In this document: positions 32,985 through 44,035 of the stretch, piece after piece
Position numbering within the stretch: the stretch's first letter is position 1
Layout of the letters: each line of letters opens with the position of its first letter
NCBI GenBank assembly: GCA_965644295.1
Contig: CBFFRP010000167.1
Location: 1 to 64,000, forward strand
Source of the DNA: Paraphysomonas bandaiensis
Lineage: Eukaryota; Chrysophyceae
Length of the DNA: 64,000 nucleotides
Reading direction: 5' to 3'
The notes under the pieces: generated by a model
The model's database searches: none
Told to the model about the DNA's origin: nothing
The model's input: only the letters and a program-made list of their open reading frames with translations
Position numbers and translations under genes: made by a program

Positions 32985-34830
32985 ATGAGAAAATATCGGC
33001 TTGTTGCCAAGAAGGGGGAGGGAACCTTTTCTGAGGTTCTGAAAGCACAGAACGTAAAGGACGGTAGATATCATGCGATTAAGTGCATGAAAAATAGGTT
33101 TGAGAGTATCGATCAAGTGAATAATTTACGTGAAATTCAAGCATTAAGACGACTATCTCCTCATGAACATATTATCTCCCTTGAGGAAGTACTCTATGAT
33201 CAACCCACTGGACGTCTTGCATTAGTGTTTGAACTGATGGATGCTAATTTATATGAACTTATTCGAGGTGAGATATACAGTAACCATACCCACTAGTTTA
33301 TATTAACACATTACTACTTAAGGTCGTCGTCATTATCTAAATGCACAGCTAGTTAAAATGTATATGTGGCAATTGATGAAATCTTTGGATCATATGCACC
33401 GCAAAGGAATATTTCACAGGGTAGGAATATTTATTTTTAGTTCCTTTGGAGGCTAACAACTCCTCATATGTTGGTAGGACATTAAGCCGGAGAACATATT
33501 AATAGAGAGTAACTCAGATATTGGAAGAGGCTTAAAGCTGGCTGATTTTGGCTCATGTCGCGGTATCTACTCGAAGCAACCCTACACAGAGTATATATCC
33601 ACGAGGTGGTATCGTGCTCCAGAGTGCCTTCTCACAGATGGGTATTACGGACCGGAGATGGATCTCTGGGGTGCTGGCTGTGTCATGTTCGAGATAACTA
33701 GTCTATATCCTCTATTTCCTGGTAGTAATGAGGTAGACCAGATTAGCAGAATCCATAAAGTACTTGGAACACCCGGAGCTGACCTGTTGCAAAAATTCAA
33801 GTCGAAGGGTGCTTCACATGTGTCATTTGATTTCCCACAACAAAAGGGTATCGGTATTCCACAACTTATTCCGCATGCATCAGGGGATGCCATTGATCTT
33901 ATTATAAAGCTGCTCAAGTAAGTGCTAGAACCAGATATGAGTAATTATGCAGTTTTACAATGGACTTATTTATAGGTACGATGCCTCTGAGCGAATCAGT
34001 GCGAGAGAAGCAATGCGTCACCCGTACTTCAAGGAGGCACGTGAAGCTGATGCCAAAAAAGCAGCCACCCAGCAACCAGCTGCTGCGGACGACACAAACA
34101 GCACGACTGTTTCTGGGGGAGATAGCAAGCGCGTTGTGAAGCAACATTCCAAGTACTCGGCTGATATGGGTGGTTCGCAGAAGATCAATGCTGTGCTGAA
34201 TAAACAACTGCCGAGCATAGGGGGCACAGATGGGACAGAGGGTCAAGCGAATACGAGTAAACAGGCAGCTTCTAATATCTCCAGTGGCACGCATCAATAC
34301 CAGACCACTAGCAAGCACTCAAAGCATAATTCCACCTTACCGCTCTTCAACAATTCTGGAACCCAGGGTGCATCTTCTTCAGTTAACAGCTCTCTTCCAC
34401 CCATTGCTGGCGGAGGTATAGGTGGAACCACTAAGCACTTTCACCAGGAAGCCAATGCAACTACAAGATCGAACAGATCACTCCAACAACCTACCCATAA
34501 ACGAAGAAAGAAGTACAAATCGAACTATTCACAGGTGGGATACATAATATCTTTCTGTTCTTGATAATCTGTGCGCAGGACTTGAATAAAAGCACGAAGC
34601 GCACAGGCCAGACGGAGCAGGTCCTACGCACCTACGGACTGGCCGGAAAAAATTTAACAAATGCTGCGTCTGACTATCGTGACAGCAAGAGTGAAGTTAA
34701 GATTGACGGTAAGCCAGCTGGCGGTGGGGTCTCGTCCTACAACCACCCGGTGAGTGTGCGATGGAATTTGTAATTTTGTATCTTATTCGTTTGTTTGTAA
34801 TAGAATCGCCATTATGTTTCAAAGCGATGA
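32985..34830 (+). CDS. MOK: MOK-type (MAPK/MAK/MRK overlapping) kinase
   Basis: Six exons: 32985-33267, 33323-33420, 33478-33917, 33976-34534, 34579-34749, 34804-34830, encoding 525 residues. Kinase landmarks are GEGTFSEV at 11-18, Lys33 (HAIKCMK), HRDIKPEN at 126-133, DFG at 150-152 and the TEY activation motif at 164-166 inside SKQPYTEYISTRWYRAPECL. The DFGSCR...YSKQPYTEY wording is specific to MOK rather than MAK/ICK or classical MAPKs. RCK-family kinases regulate cilium length and transport, so the cell probably has flagella. After residue 295 the protein is Ser/Gln/Gly-rich and basic. The final exon codes for only 8 residues; its splice is supported by phase alone. Confidence 0.92.
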
Positions 34831-35411
34831 GAAGGCAAAGTTAGATTTGTGTAGATATATCATATGAATTACATTTCAGGAAATGCTTATAGATGGACAA
34901 TTGTGTAAACGGAGTGTGGTTTGCTGTTACATATGGTCTATTGACTGAAGTCATAGTTCACTTCTTCGTATACGTGCTATATTACTATGTACGATTTGCA
35001 ATGCACAACACGATTGCGTATATGTTTGCAGTGCAATGAGGATATTGTAGTTTACAAACATTTTACAAAACCATGGGAACTAGGAAATTAAATATGTAAC
35101 ATATGTCAGAAGAGACTTGTTATCGTTTTCAGCGATGTGAATATATTGATTCTCATTATTGCTTACTGATGGTTTGTGCTCATCTTCTCATCTTACTAGC
35201 AAACTGTTAATATTGTTAAAAGAAGTGATGTCTTGTGAGCTAGATAATAAGTAATCTATAAACAACAAAGTTTTATTTAAAGGCTAATACTCACAACCTC
35301 TTCCGAACCTTTTAATATATTGTGTATGTGCATGACACTTCAGGTTTTGGTTTCTTATGCATTATACAATTTTGTCTAGCTTATTTTGTATGCGATTAAA
35401 GCTATGTGTTT
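34831..35411. other. Intergenic region, nothing recognised
   Basis: Downstream flank of the MOK gene; AT-rich, with no supported feature. Confidence 0.4.
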
Positions 35412-35938
35412 AAGGCTTGCGTAACAATTAATTGGTGACAGGTGTCAAACAATAATAATTGCAATTATTAATCAAGCATCCAATTATTGGCAATGCAATT
35501 AACTGCCTGTAATTCTATTGATAGATTTTAGAACTACAATCTCATCCCAAAGAAACATTAACATTTTCACGCAGAAAATTCAACATTTCAAGGTGTCTAG
35601 GTGACATTCGCTTAGCTCTGCTAAACAACCTCTCACAACTATTGGTAGTGCTATACAAATACTTCATTCAACGATATCGTGTTGGAAGTTTGATGCGTGC
35701 TTTTTGTCGATTTTGGTTGCCTTTAAAAAGTAAACGAATGGCCTCGTCTTCCTCCTCCTCATCGTTCTCTTCATCAAGTTCAGCTTCGTGAAAAGCGTCG
35801 CACCTGTGCTTTTCCGGCGCGGTGGAGTGAGGCCTGCTATAGCTAAGTTAGATTCTGATTGCTCAGCAGTGCATTTCTTTTTTGTGATAGAGCGAAGGTG
35901 GTTGCATCTTGGAGCTTGTCGTGTGGCGCACAAAAAGT
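35412..35938 (-). mobile_element. Degenerate hAT element, copy 2
   Basis: The left end AGGCTTGCGTAAC resembles the ends of the MITE at 5449. It is followed by AATTAATTG/AATTGCAATT-rich subterminal sequence. On the minus strand, about 35668-35540, a frame reads YLYSTTNSCERLFSRAKRMS and continues PRHLEMLNFLREN, the hallmark of the hAT C-terminal dimerisation domain. Upstream, an acidic EEEEDEAIRLLF stretch aligns with copy 3. A TGA separates the two parts. No right terminus or target duplication was found. Confidence 0.8.
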
Positions 35939-36569
35939 AGTTTTTGCAGCGTTAAATAGTAGGATATCAGAGTTAAGCACTTGTTAGTTAAATTACAATC
36001 CTAAATTAGTTCTGACTCTTGCTAATAATAAGACATTCACTAGCACTAATAACTTGCATTTTTATGAAGTCAATAAGCATATTAGTAATTGCTCGTATTA
36101 TTTTTGGTGTCGAAAATACTGTCCAAAACTACCAGTGCGTAGATTACATACGTAGTGGTATACTAAAGTTAGTCCTTTTTTTAAATGGATGTATTTTTAA
36201 TGGGGTTGCGTATAGACCCACACTGCTGTCGATTTTAGACTATTATTGGCATACGTGATACATGTACGAAAGAAACTACTCACACTCCCACATATATCCT
36301 GTTAAACCTTCCTTAATAGTCAAAATAGTATTCAGTTGCAGCTGAAGACCATGAGATAAGCAGTTGAGGTAATATAATATGCATATTTCAATAGTTATGA
36401 TAACAAATCATTATATACCCGTGACAATATAGACGCGTACGTAGTACGTATTAAGCAGACGTCGCTGACATTATAAGGATTTTTATAGACTTATTGGTTG
36501 AGTATATTATAGACTATCGAGGTAATGAGTTCACACAGCATCATACAATGCGTTTTGTACGTTATCCAG
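35939..36569. other. Spacer between two hAT elements
   Basis: AT-rich, no supported gene. The last 8 bases (36562-36569, TTATCCAG) are the left target-site duplication of the next element. Confidence 0.5.
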
Positions 36570-37818
36570 CAGGGCTGCGTATCAATTAATTGTCAATTAA
36601 TTGACGCAGGTTGTAGTCAATTATAATTGCAATTATTACTTGCTGTCTCAATTTCAACTATTGCAATTAACTGCAATTAATTGCAATTAATTGCAATTAT
36701 TTAGTACTAAAATACACTAGCTGCGAATATATCTACCTCAACTGACATTTCATTCCAGAGGCAACGATTCATGCGTAAAATCATAATTAGCACTAAATGT
36801 TGAGGAGTCAAGCTCTTGAGCAAGCCCGTCATAACAATCGTAGCTCTACTGAGCAACCTCTCAACCTTATTGGTTGTGCTATGCAAGTGTTTCATCCGTA
36901 ACGCGTTTGCTTGTTAAGTCTTGCTCGCTTCCGCTGCCTGCTACCATCAAACAAACGTTGCGCTGCGTCGTCATTCGGAGCTAGACTCGCACCGTCATAA
37001 TATTCTTCTTCCTCATCGAACAAATATATTTTAGTTTGATCCTTTGCCGTCCGAGTTACGGCTTCGTTGCCACATTGAATCTTCACGACTGCCTTTTCGA
37101 AAGCAGCGTTAAAAATAATAGCAACACTGTCGCCCAGATGACGCTCAACAATCGGGTGCATTATGAAGGGTTCGTCAATCAATGTGCAAACGTCGTGGAA
37201 GTGAAGCTGGTGTAACCTTACTTCTGTAATTGTACAACACTTATTTTTATAATACAGGGCATAATATACATGTATATACTCTGTATATAGGTGGATAGTC
37301 CTACAATTAGACTTTTAACACATCGGAACCAAACTCGAAAGATCGCATATGATTAAATAGAAGCAAGTAGCGGTCAATCACGGAAAATGTGGAGCCCCTT
37401 TTCCTGCAGGACAAATCTCTATTGCAGCCTCTTCGTTGTTATCATCATTCATTTACTTTCTCAAATAACACTCGTGCAATGACTTCTGGTGCCAATTTGT
37501 CGCTCCTATCGCTAATTAATTAAATGAATTACTATGTGAGATAATCCTATGGATATTATAGTCTTTCACCAATCTTCGATTTTTATCCTAAAAATTGGAT
37601 TTTTAAACTAAAAATGCCGTTTTTTAACAACTTTTCAGCATAAAAAGGTGGGTTTTTTAATATCAATTAATTGCAATTAATTGACAATTAATTGAAGCTA
37701 GCTGGAGTCAATTATAATTGCAATTATGAATGGATGTCCCAATTTCAACAATTGCAATTTCAATAATTGACAATTAATTGCAATTAATTGAAAATCAATT
37801 AATTGATACGCAGCCCTG
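36570..37818 (-). mobile_element. hAT element with intact ends and 8-bp target duplication (1,249 bp)
   Basis: Left end CAGGGCTGCGTATCAATTAA... and right end ...TTAATTGATACGCAGCCCTG form a 23-bp perfect terminal inverted repeat. The flanks are identical 8-mers TTATCCAG (36562-36569 and 37819-37826). A CAGGG start plus an 8-bp duplication is diagnostic of hAT. Subterminal regions are packed with CAATTAATTG and TTGCAATTA motifs, possible transposase binding sites. Only the C-terminal part of a transposase is encoded, in two frames, so the element is non-autonomous. The right subterminal block (37661-37790) repeats the left one in direct orientation, suggesting an internal rearrangement or nested copy. 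Confidence 0.92.
36707..37182 (-). pseudogene. hAT transposase C-terminal fragment
   Basis: The frame at 37182-36892 (96 residues) carries an acidic stretch then RLFDGSRQRKRARLNKQTRY. The frame at 36895-36707 (62 residues) reads HSTTNKVERLLSRATIVMTG and LTPQHLVLIMILRMNRCLW, the dimerisation domain that ends hAT transposases. The BED zinc finger and catalytic core are missing. A frame change near 36893 separates the two parts. Confidence 0.8.
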
Positions 37819-37826
37819 TTATCCAG

Positions 37827-38289
37827 TAGATACGCAGATACCTAAACATTAGCATATTTTGGCCTGCGAATATACTTTTTACACTATACTGTACTGACTG
37901 CAGACAATGTTCTGTTCGCTCATATATAAAAGAATGCCGGCGTTCGGTGTATGTTTCATTTACATAAAAACGGGGATAAGAAACTTTCTAATTCGATAAA
38001 TTAATCGGGCGAGGCAAAGTCTATCATTTCAAATATTACTGATATCTGCTGTCTTATTGTGTAGCACTTCACATTTAAAATCCTAGGTTCAGTAATCTAC
38101 CTCACTGCAGCGATTGATAATCGTTGGATCTAAACTTCCAGAAGATACCGACATGCATTACAAATATTATCGGCCACAAGCATAGATAAATGACATATCT
38201 CCACAATTCTACCAATGATACACGATTGCTATAGACTGGAATTGAGTATGAACAGACCATAGGTCTGAAATCATTGCAAATGAATAAGG
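37827..38289. other. Spacer downstream of the SREK1IP1-like gene
   Basis: It follows the right target duplication of the hAT element. It should contain the 3' end of the minus-strand gene at 38290. Nothing else is recognised. Confidence 0.4.
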
Positions 38290-38918
38290 TCACTCTCTCC
38301 GCCGCTTATGTGAACTTTCATAAGATTTCTTAGTTTTCTTCTTTTTATGTTTGTGCTTCTTGTCTTTTTTCTTCTTGCTAGTCTTCTCTTCTCTATCATA
38401 TTTTTTCTTATGCTGTCAAAACATCAGGTACATGTATTAGAAATATAATAAACCAAACCTTTCGACTTTTATGCTCACTAGGGCTTCGACTTCTTTTTCT
38501 AGACACTGTGGCAGCAGGTGGCTCTGTGTCATCTTCATCATCACTGGATGACAAGCTCGACGACTGCGATATATAGTTCAGGTTAAGGAAGCTAGTTTCG
38601 TATACTTATAACCTCATCCGAGTCCTGTACTTCAGCCTTTGGATCATTGCGACATTGAAATGTTAAGTGTCCGGCCATTCCACACTTGGAGCAAGCACCG
38701 CGTGAGTCTGATCCCGACAAGTTCGACATTTTAGCTAGAAGAAGAAGTCCAGCGGCCTGCTCTGAGGCAATTTTAGAATCTTCAGCACTTGTATCATTAT
38801 CAGCAGCATAGGGATCGTGTCCAATAGTTTTCGTCCATATGCTGGTCATTTTAAGAGCCGACGATGAGGACACTCTATTATTATGAGGCATTTTAACGCG
38901 ACCAGCAGAGGCAGGCAT
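38290..38918 (-). CDS. SREK1IP1-like zinc-knuckle splicing protein
   Basis: Three exons, 38918-38613, 38563-38459, 38412-38290, encode 177 residues. A single CCHC knuckle, CSKCGMAGHLTFQC near residue 80, is almost the same as in SREK1IP1 (P18SRP). A Ser/Asp/Glu-rich stretch follows, then SRKRSRSPSEHKSRK, and the end is Lys-rich (KKKKDKKHKHKKKKTKK). SREK1IP1 binds the SR-type splicing regulator SREK1; a nuclear splicing role is inferred. The start at 38918 (MPASAGR) was chosen over upstream in-frame ATGs because the extension (39008-38919) is unlike the family. Phases agree throughout. Confidence 0.82.
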
Positions 38919-39554
38919 GTTAAAAGAGATCGAATAGAAGGATCCGTGAAAGATATACAGGAGAGTATGAATATAACGATAGAAAGAGGTAGGGCTCGAA
39001 TTGGTCAAGGAAAAGTATACCGTTAATTAATATGACCACATCTCATAGTAGCTCGTGATTATATACTCCTGCTGTGCGTGTACATATGATGCATCTTGAA
39101 AGTTCGTGTTTTTTATGATACTTTTCCTAAAAAATTGAGTATTTATATAGTGACATGGATAGTATACTGCATACGTAGGAATTCCTTCTCTCTATACATA
39201 AATATATCCATATATATAGAGCATACCCTGAGCCAATCATCACTTAGTTTAGTACTATTATTGGATTATTGGTGGAATGTAGGAAATACAATGCGGTATA
39301 ATGGAATACCTTGTGTTCCCACGACAGGACACACAGGCCACACGTTCACTCTCTCTCCTCCACAATTAACATACAGTACCTCCCATCTCTATACTCTATA
39401 TTGCGGTACGAACAAATAGCAGAAAGAAATAAGAGCCAGCGATACGAGCTTGCTAAATATTTCTTTTGGTTACGAACACTTTGGATAATCTACATTATCT
39501 CCTAATAATATTTCTAATTTGAGTCTTTGAAATCAGCCCTCTGTAAATATAAAC
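38919..39554. other. Divergent promoter region
   Basis: It lies between the divergent SREK1IP1-like and TIM17 genes. It is AT-rich, with TATA runs at about 39210-39222. Open frames at 39096-39505 show no domain. Confidence 0.4.
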
Positions 39555-40448
39555 ATGTCTCGTGGTGTGGATAGAGAACCATGCCCCTATCGGATCGTTG
39601 ATGACGCTGGCAACGCATTTCTTTTTGGTAACTAATCGTTTATTATGTGAATATGACTGTGATAACAGTGCTGTCTACAGGGTTTGTGGGTGGTAGTATA
39701 TGGCATTTTTGTGGTGGTTTGAGGAATGCTCCAGCGAATAAGAAACTCGAATTAGCGTGGTCACGAGTATCAACCAGAGCACCTATATTAGGAGGTGATT
39801 TATAATTAAATTTTGTTATAAATTTACTAAAAGTTATACAGGAAGTTTTGCTGTGTGGGGCACTCTTTTCTCGGCGTGTGACTGCACCCTTACACATTTC
39901 AGAAAAAAGGTAAAAGTTCTATGTTTGCTAAGGCATTTTTTTAACTTGTTATACTAGGAGGACCCATGGAACGCAATATTCGCCGGTGCTTTAACAGGTG
40001 GTATTCTAGCTTCCAGAGCTGGACCAAAGGCCGCTGGAAAAAATGCTGTTATTGGAGGCGTGATCTTAGCTTTAATCGAAGGAGTGAGTATAGGGGTGCA
40101 GCGTGTGCTGCTTCCTATGTATGAGAAGCAGGCAATCGAACAAGGAATGACTATAGGTCAGAGATACTGTAAATATTATGCTTATGTGTGGTCACCTTCG
40201 GTTTATTATCAGATATGCTAGACCCCCCGGTAGACCCAATGATGCAGCACGCCCCTCTCTCTAACACTCGTGACTTCCACACTCCTATTTTCAGTGGTGG
40301 CGCAACTTCAACAGGTGGAGGCTTCGACTTGAACTCAGTTTCCAATTTTGACTCACGCGGGGACGACTGGGGTAGGACCACAGCTGCTGAAGAGAGTTCC
40401 AGGGTGTCTGATGAATCGAAGGGGAAGTCGTCATGGTGGCCTTTCTAA
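39555..40448 (+). CDS. TIM17: Mitochondrial import inner-membrane translocase subunit TIM17
   Basis: Five exons, 39555-39627, 39681-39794, 39842-39909, 39958-40156, 40213-40448, encode 229 residues. The N-terminus [20 protein letters not shown] is the Tim17 signature, followed by [15 protein letters not shown], the conserved [21 protein letters not shown] and [19 protein letters not shown]. Four membrane segments are expected in the Tim17/22/23 fold. It works in the TIM23 presequence translocase. The C-terminal 75 residues (from LDPPVDPM) are polar, Ser/Gly/Asp-rich, and end SSWWPF; they are lineage-specific as far as I can tell. Confidence 0.94.
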
Positions 40449-40984
40449 GTTCACATACGTATCTCCAACGTGTGTACTGTCTTCAATTGGATATAACACC
40501 CCTCGCATAGTCTTGAATATCTATATCATCATGTTGCATTATTTTGTATGAGCACGCTTACTTAGATGAAGTATTAGCAGTCAGATAGATTATTTTCTTT
40601 GTGCTGGCGTAATGATAATTTCGTACTTCGGATGCAAGGCTTTTAAAACGGGGTTTTAGTTGTTGTATTTGAGTTTCGTGCTTACCCAAACACTAAACCA
40701 GTGCTCAAATAGGTGAAGTAATTACTTCAATTGTCTTGGTATGTATCTTTCTTCAACTCCTGCCCCACATTCCTCAAGCTGGTTCTTCCAAGTGCACTAT
40801 CTATATCTCATCATACTACAAAGCTCAACAGATAATGTAGTTGCAAAACTTTTGATTTCACAAAGTATTCACAAAACTTTTAAAGTATTCATTTCGAATA
40901 CATGTAACTAAACTTATTATCTCAGTGTTCCGTAAGAATTGCATCTTACTACATGTCAAGTTATGACACAATTGGATGATTTAC

Positions 40985-41353
40985 TAAGATAACTGGACGT
41001 GTATTCACTCATTAATCAAGTTAAGATGAGAGAAGATTATAATAAATATAATAAACTATATATCACGTTATCTCTACTACCACTCATTTCTAGTACGATC
41101 TTACATCGTCATGATATCACTTCTCATAATACAGTTAACCACTACTGTATTTTCCAGTAACCGTCATAATTCCAATATCTTAGAATTACAGCTTTTAATT
41201 GATCAAACAGCAAAACTCAACACTCCCTCTCAATTCAAAGCTGTACATTGATTTGTCAAATCATCAGTTGTACATTGAATCTTCACAACATCACGAGACA
41301 TCACTGATGGGTAGAATTACAGCTTTTAATTGCTCCAACGGCAAAACTCAACA
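40985..41353 (-). repeat. Possible degenerate Copia LTR ends
   Basis: At 41218-41236, CTCAACA is followed by CTCCCTCTCAATTC, which closely resembles the LTR end plus polypurine tract of the full element at 239-258 (CTCAACACTCCCCCTCAATTGA). A direct repeat of about 41 bp (41182-41222 and 41312-41353, AGAATTACAGCTTTTAATTG...CAAAACTCAACA) supports two LTR ends with most of the interior deleted. The LTR start was not located. Confidence 0.5.
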
Positions 41354-41414
41354 CTACACTGAATACTTAATATCTTAACATGCTGTTACTGAAAGCTACT
41401 AATCGTGGTAACGG

Positions 41415-41705
41415 ATGCATGTGGTAAAGACGACATCACCGATGATGGCTCAGAGAATGAGTAGAAGAAAAGTTGTGACTAGCTAAGTAGTAGGTAGTCT
41501 TTGTGAGGCAGTACAGTGTTGTGAGTTTGGTTTTCATGTGATCTTAATGACTTGTACTAATAATGGAATTTACGCTAGTGTTTCCTTACTGATTAATGAT
41601 ACTAATATACTACTATAGTATTGTTGGGCTGGTTTCAAATCTCCATTCATACTATTAATGGGACGCTATCTAACGACAGTATAGCAATATATTGTTCCTT
41701 AGCTC
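41415..41705 (-). repeat. Dispersed repeat family 1, copy b
   Basis: Reverse-complement match to 15270-15545 (see there). On the plus strand, 41432-41465 encodes DDITDDGSENE then a stop, mirroring the tail in the other copy. Confidence 0.75.
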
Positions 41706-41886
41706 GGCAAGAATCCTACCGAGCAGTTGAGACGAATGAATAAAGGCCTTTTCCGTTTCAGTTAATATACTATTATAATCATTAATTGCTGCGCAATTGC
41801 GATTTTAATATTATTATATTTACTCGGAAAACATACAAAATGAATTCTACTGTACATACTCAACCAAAATAAATAAAGTTCTATGG

Positions 41887-42312
41887 CTAGACGGCGGAAA
41901 AATATTTCCTCCAGGATGACAATATAGATAGCATATACTCTTTCTTTCTTTTGTCTTTCATTACATCAAAAAAAGCTTCCGGGGCAGTTGTTAACACAAG
42001 CACGGTGCTAAACACATTTACAGCATCAATATCGTTATACTGCTCGCACATCTTGAACAGAGCTTCCTTCGAGACCCCCTCATGCCGACAATGCTCCTCA
42101 ATAGTAGTATCAATCATATCTATAAAATCAAGATAGCTTTGATAATGCGAATGCATGTATTCTTCATTATCCTCTGTAGTGTTGTTAAAAGTGGCTTCCC
42201 TGTCATCAAAGAAACGATTCCATTCCTGTATGTGATCATCAGAGAAACAGGCTGAGATAACTGATTTTAGAGTGCGGAGATCAACTGCCTCCTCGTCATC
42301 GAACCTGCTCAT
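41887..42312 (-). CDS. BART-domain protein (ARL2BP / CFAP36 group)
   Basis: A single exon of 141 residues, nearly all one BART domain: ISACFSDDHIQEWNRFF, FNNTTEDNEEYMHSHYQSYLDF, IDTTIEEHC and VNVFSTVLVLTTAPEAFFDVM. The domain binds the GTP form of ARL2/ARL3 small GTPases; relatives localise to cilia, centrosomes and mitochondria. The length is near that of human ARL2BP (about 163). The ATG at 42312 gives MSRFDDEEAVDLRTLKSV with the domain starting soon after, so the protein looks complete. Which BART subfamily it belongs to is not settled. Confidence 0.82.
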   Translation of the reverse strand: MSRFDDEEAVDLRTLKSVISACFSDDHIQEWNRFFDDREATFNNTTEDNEEYMHSHYQSYLDFIDMIDTTIEEHCRHEGVSKEALFKMCEQYNDIDAVNVFSTVLVLTTAPEAFFDVMKDKRKKEYMLSILSSWRKYFSAV

Positions 42313-44035
42313 GATACAGGTAAGTGAATGGAAACTAGAAGTAGTGACGGTTGTAGAGGCCCGCTGTGGTTAGGAGTTAGCTATGTATTAACGAGCCCAC
42401 AATCATATCAATGCGGTATATACAGTGTATATGGTATACTACACCTCGTGTGCTACTTATTGCTCATACACATCTCGCCGTATACAACCACATACAGTCC
42501 TCTCTGTACAGACAGACAGGTGCGTGTACACAGTAGAGTGTAGTTCCTACAGATATCTCGTACGTAGGGCATATCTAGATATCCATTCCATATCCAGAGA
42601 TATCACCAGGGACCCAACCCATATCCATTCAAACTCTTCTCCCGCTCATAATGACCTCTGGACTGGATGGAGAGGAGCAATATATATATGTATCTTAAGG
42701 AAAGTCTCATCCCATTGCCATTGCCATGGCCTCTGAGTGGGATTGGTTGTGAGTTCTGAATACCCATCAAGTGCTAGGCCCGGTGGGGTGACCTGATACC
42801 CGATATCTTCATAGTAAACATCAAAGGCTTTACCACATATGAATTTACTTGACTGCAACGCATGTATAGTTTATGATTCGGGTTAGGGAAAATTCACATC
42901 TATCAATCACACAGATTGTTAATGGCTCTACTTTCGTTAACTACCTACATATCTACTTTTAAACATGCAATAATTTAGAGTCATTTATGAACCCAATGGA
43001 TGCTGTAATGACCAAGTTTTACAAGATGATACTGTCGCTTGAACAGCAGCAAGTGAAAGCCAGACACTAAGTGCTATGTACACAAAAGTACAAAGTTTAA
43101 ATCGACGAGTTAGAGTAGAAAAACTGGTGTAGATTGTACTACTGATGATAACCCTCTATCAGGTATTCTCTTGGTGATAAAATTGTTACTGTCACTAGGA
43201 TGTGTGGTATTGTTCATGCCGTCGATGATGATGGTACCTATCATCTTGTTTACAAAAGCAAGAAGCAATGTGGCGTCACCAGGAAGGATAAGTCAGTGCA
43301 CCCCAAGTACTTATCGCTTGCATCTGGTATAATTTTTGTGTATGCTTGATTGTGTGATGTACCTAATATCTAATATCTAATATTGAGTGTAGCCCGCCAG
43401 GAGAAGCGTCATATCCTCTCCAGTAAGAGTGACAGTATTCCGAGGTGGAGTTATATTGAGGAACTCACTAAGGAGTGGGTAGGCACTGATGCAGTTGATT
43501 CTGCATATATTATTACTGGTACCTGGTACACGTGCCAGAAACTCAGTTGATTATAGCTTGTCAGTATTTTTAATTAGTTCATAGAACTTTGTAGTATTAT
43601 ACATAGCACTACATGGTAGTAAGCATATTATATATATATTATATATATAATAATGTAACCGTTAAATTCTCACGTTTTTGATCTGTAACTAATATAAAAT
43701 TTATTACATGTTTTCTTTACATCCACTACATTATTTATTGCCACACGCATCTAAAACTCAACTTAAATCAACTTTTTCAAAACTTCGAAAACATAAGAAT
43801 GAAAAAAATACATGCTTTTGAGATTCCAGATGTTCTGTAGCCAGGCCAACTGTTTCATAGGGAGAGCTAGTAGACTGTAGACTTTCTACATCCACATGGT
43901 TGGTTTTCATACCGATGAGATTTCAGTGGTATACCACAATTGTTGTACACGTTTTTTACATATGTATGTATATTTTTATAGGGTTTTGGGATTATCGAAA
44001 ACTACCCACTGAAAATTGATTATACAGCACACAAT
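42313..44035. other. Intergenic region with repeat family 3
   Basis: The left part (42313-42980) holds no supported gene; a minus-strand frame at 42646-42858 was not convincing. The right part carries copy b of repeat family 3. Nothing is recognised from 43800 to 44035. Confidence 0.5.
42987..43790 (+). pseudogene. Gene-like repeat family 3, copy b, with a conserved intron
   Basis: A short frame at 42987-43070 starts MNPMDAVMTKFYKM. Further on, an open exon (about 43163-43326) reads KIVTVTRMCGIVHAV and GTYHLVYKSKKQCGVTRKD. It is followed by a clean 66-bp GT-AG intron (43327-43392) and a second exon (43393-43550) reading SIPRWSYIEELTKEWVGTD, AYIITGTWYTCQKLS and a stop. Phase is kept across the intron. 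Related but broken sequence occurs at 24830-25420. I recognise no family; it may be a transposon protein or a decayed multigene family. Confidence 0.5.

Larger units (their letters stand above)
40449..41886. other. Intergenic region with repeat relics
   Basis: It contains a likely Copia LTR relic (about 40985-41353) and copy b of repeat family 1 (41415-41705). The first 500 bases show nothing recognised. Confidence 0.5.

Noticed and set aside
42646-42858. Minus-strand frame of 70 codons
   Set aside because: No family, no good start context and no splice partner. It is possible but unsupported.
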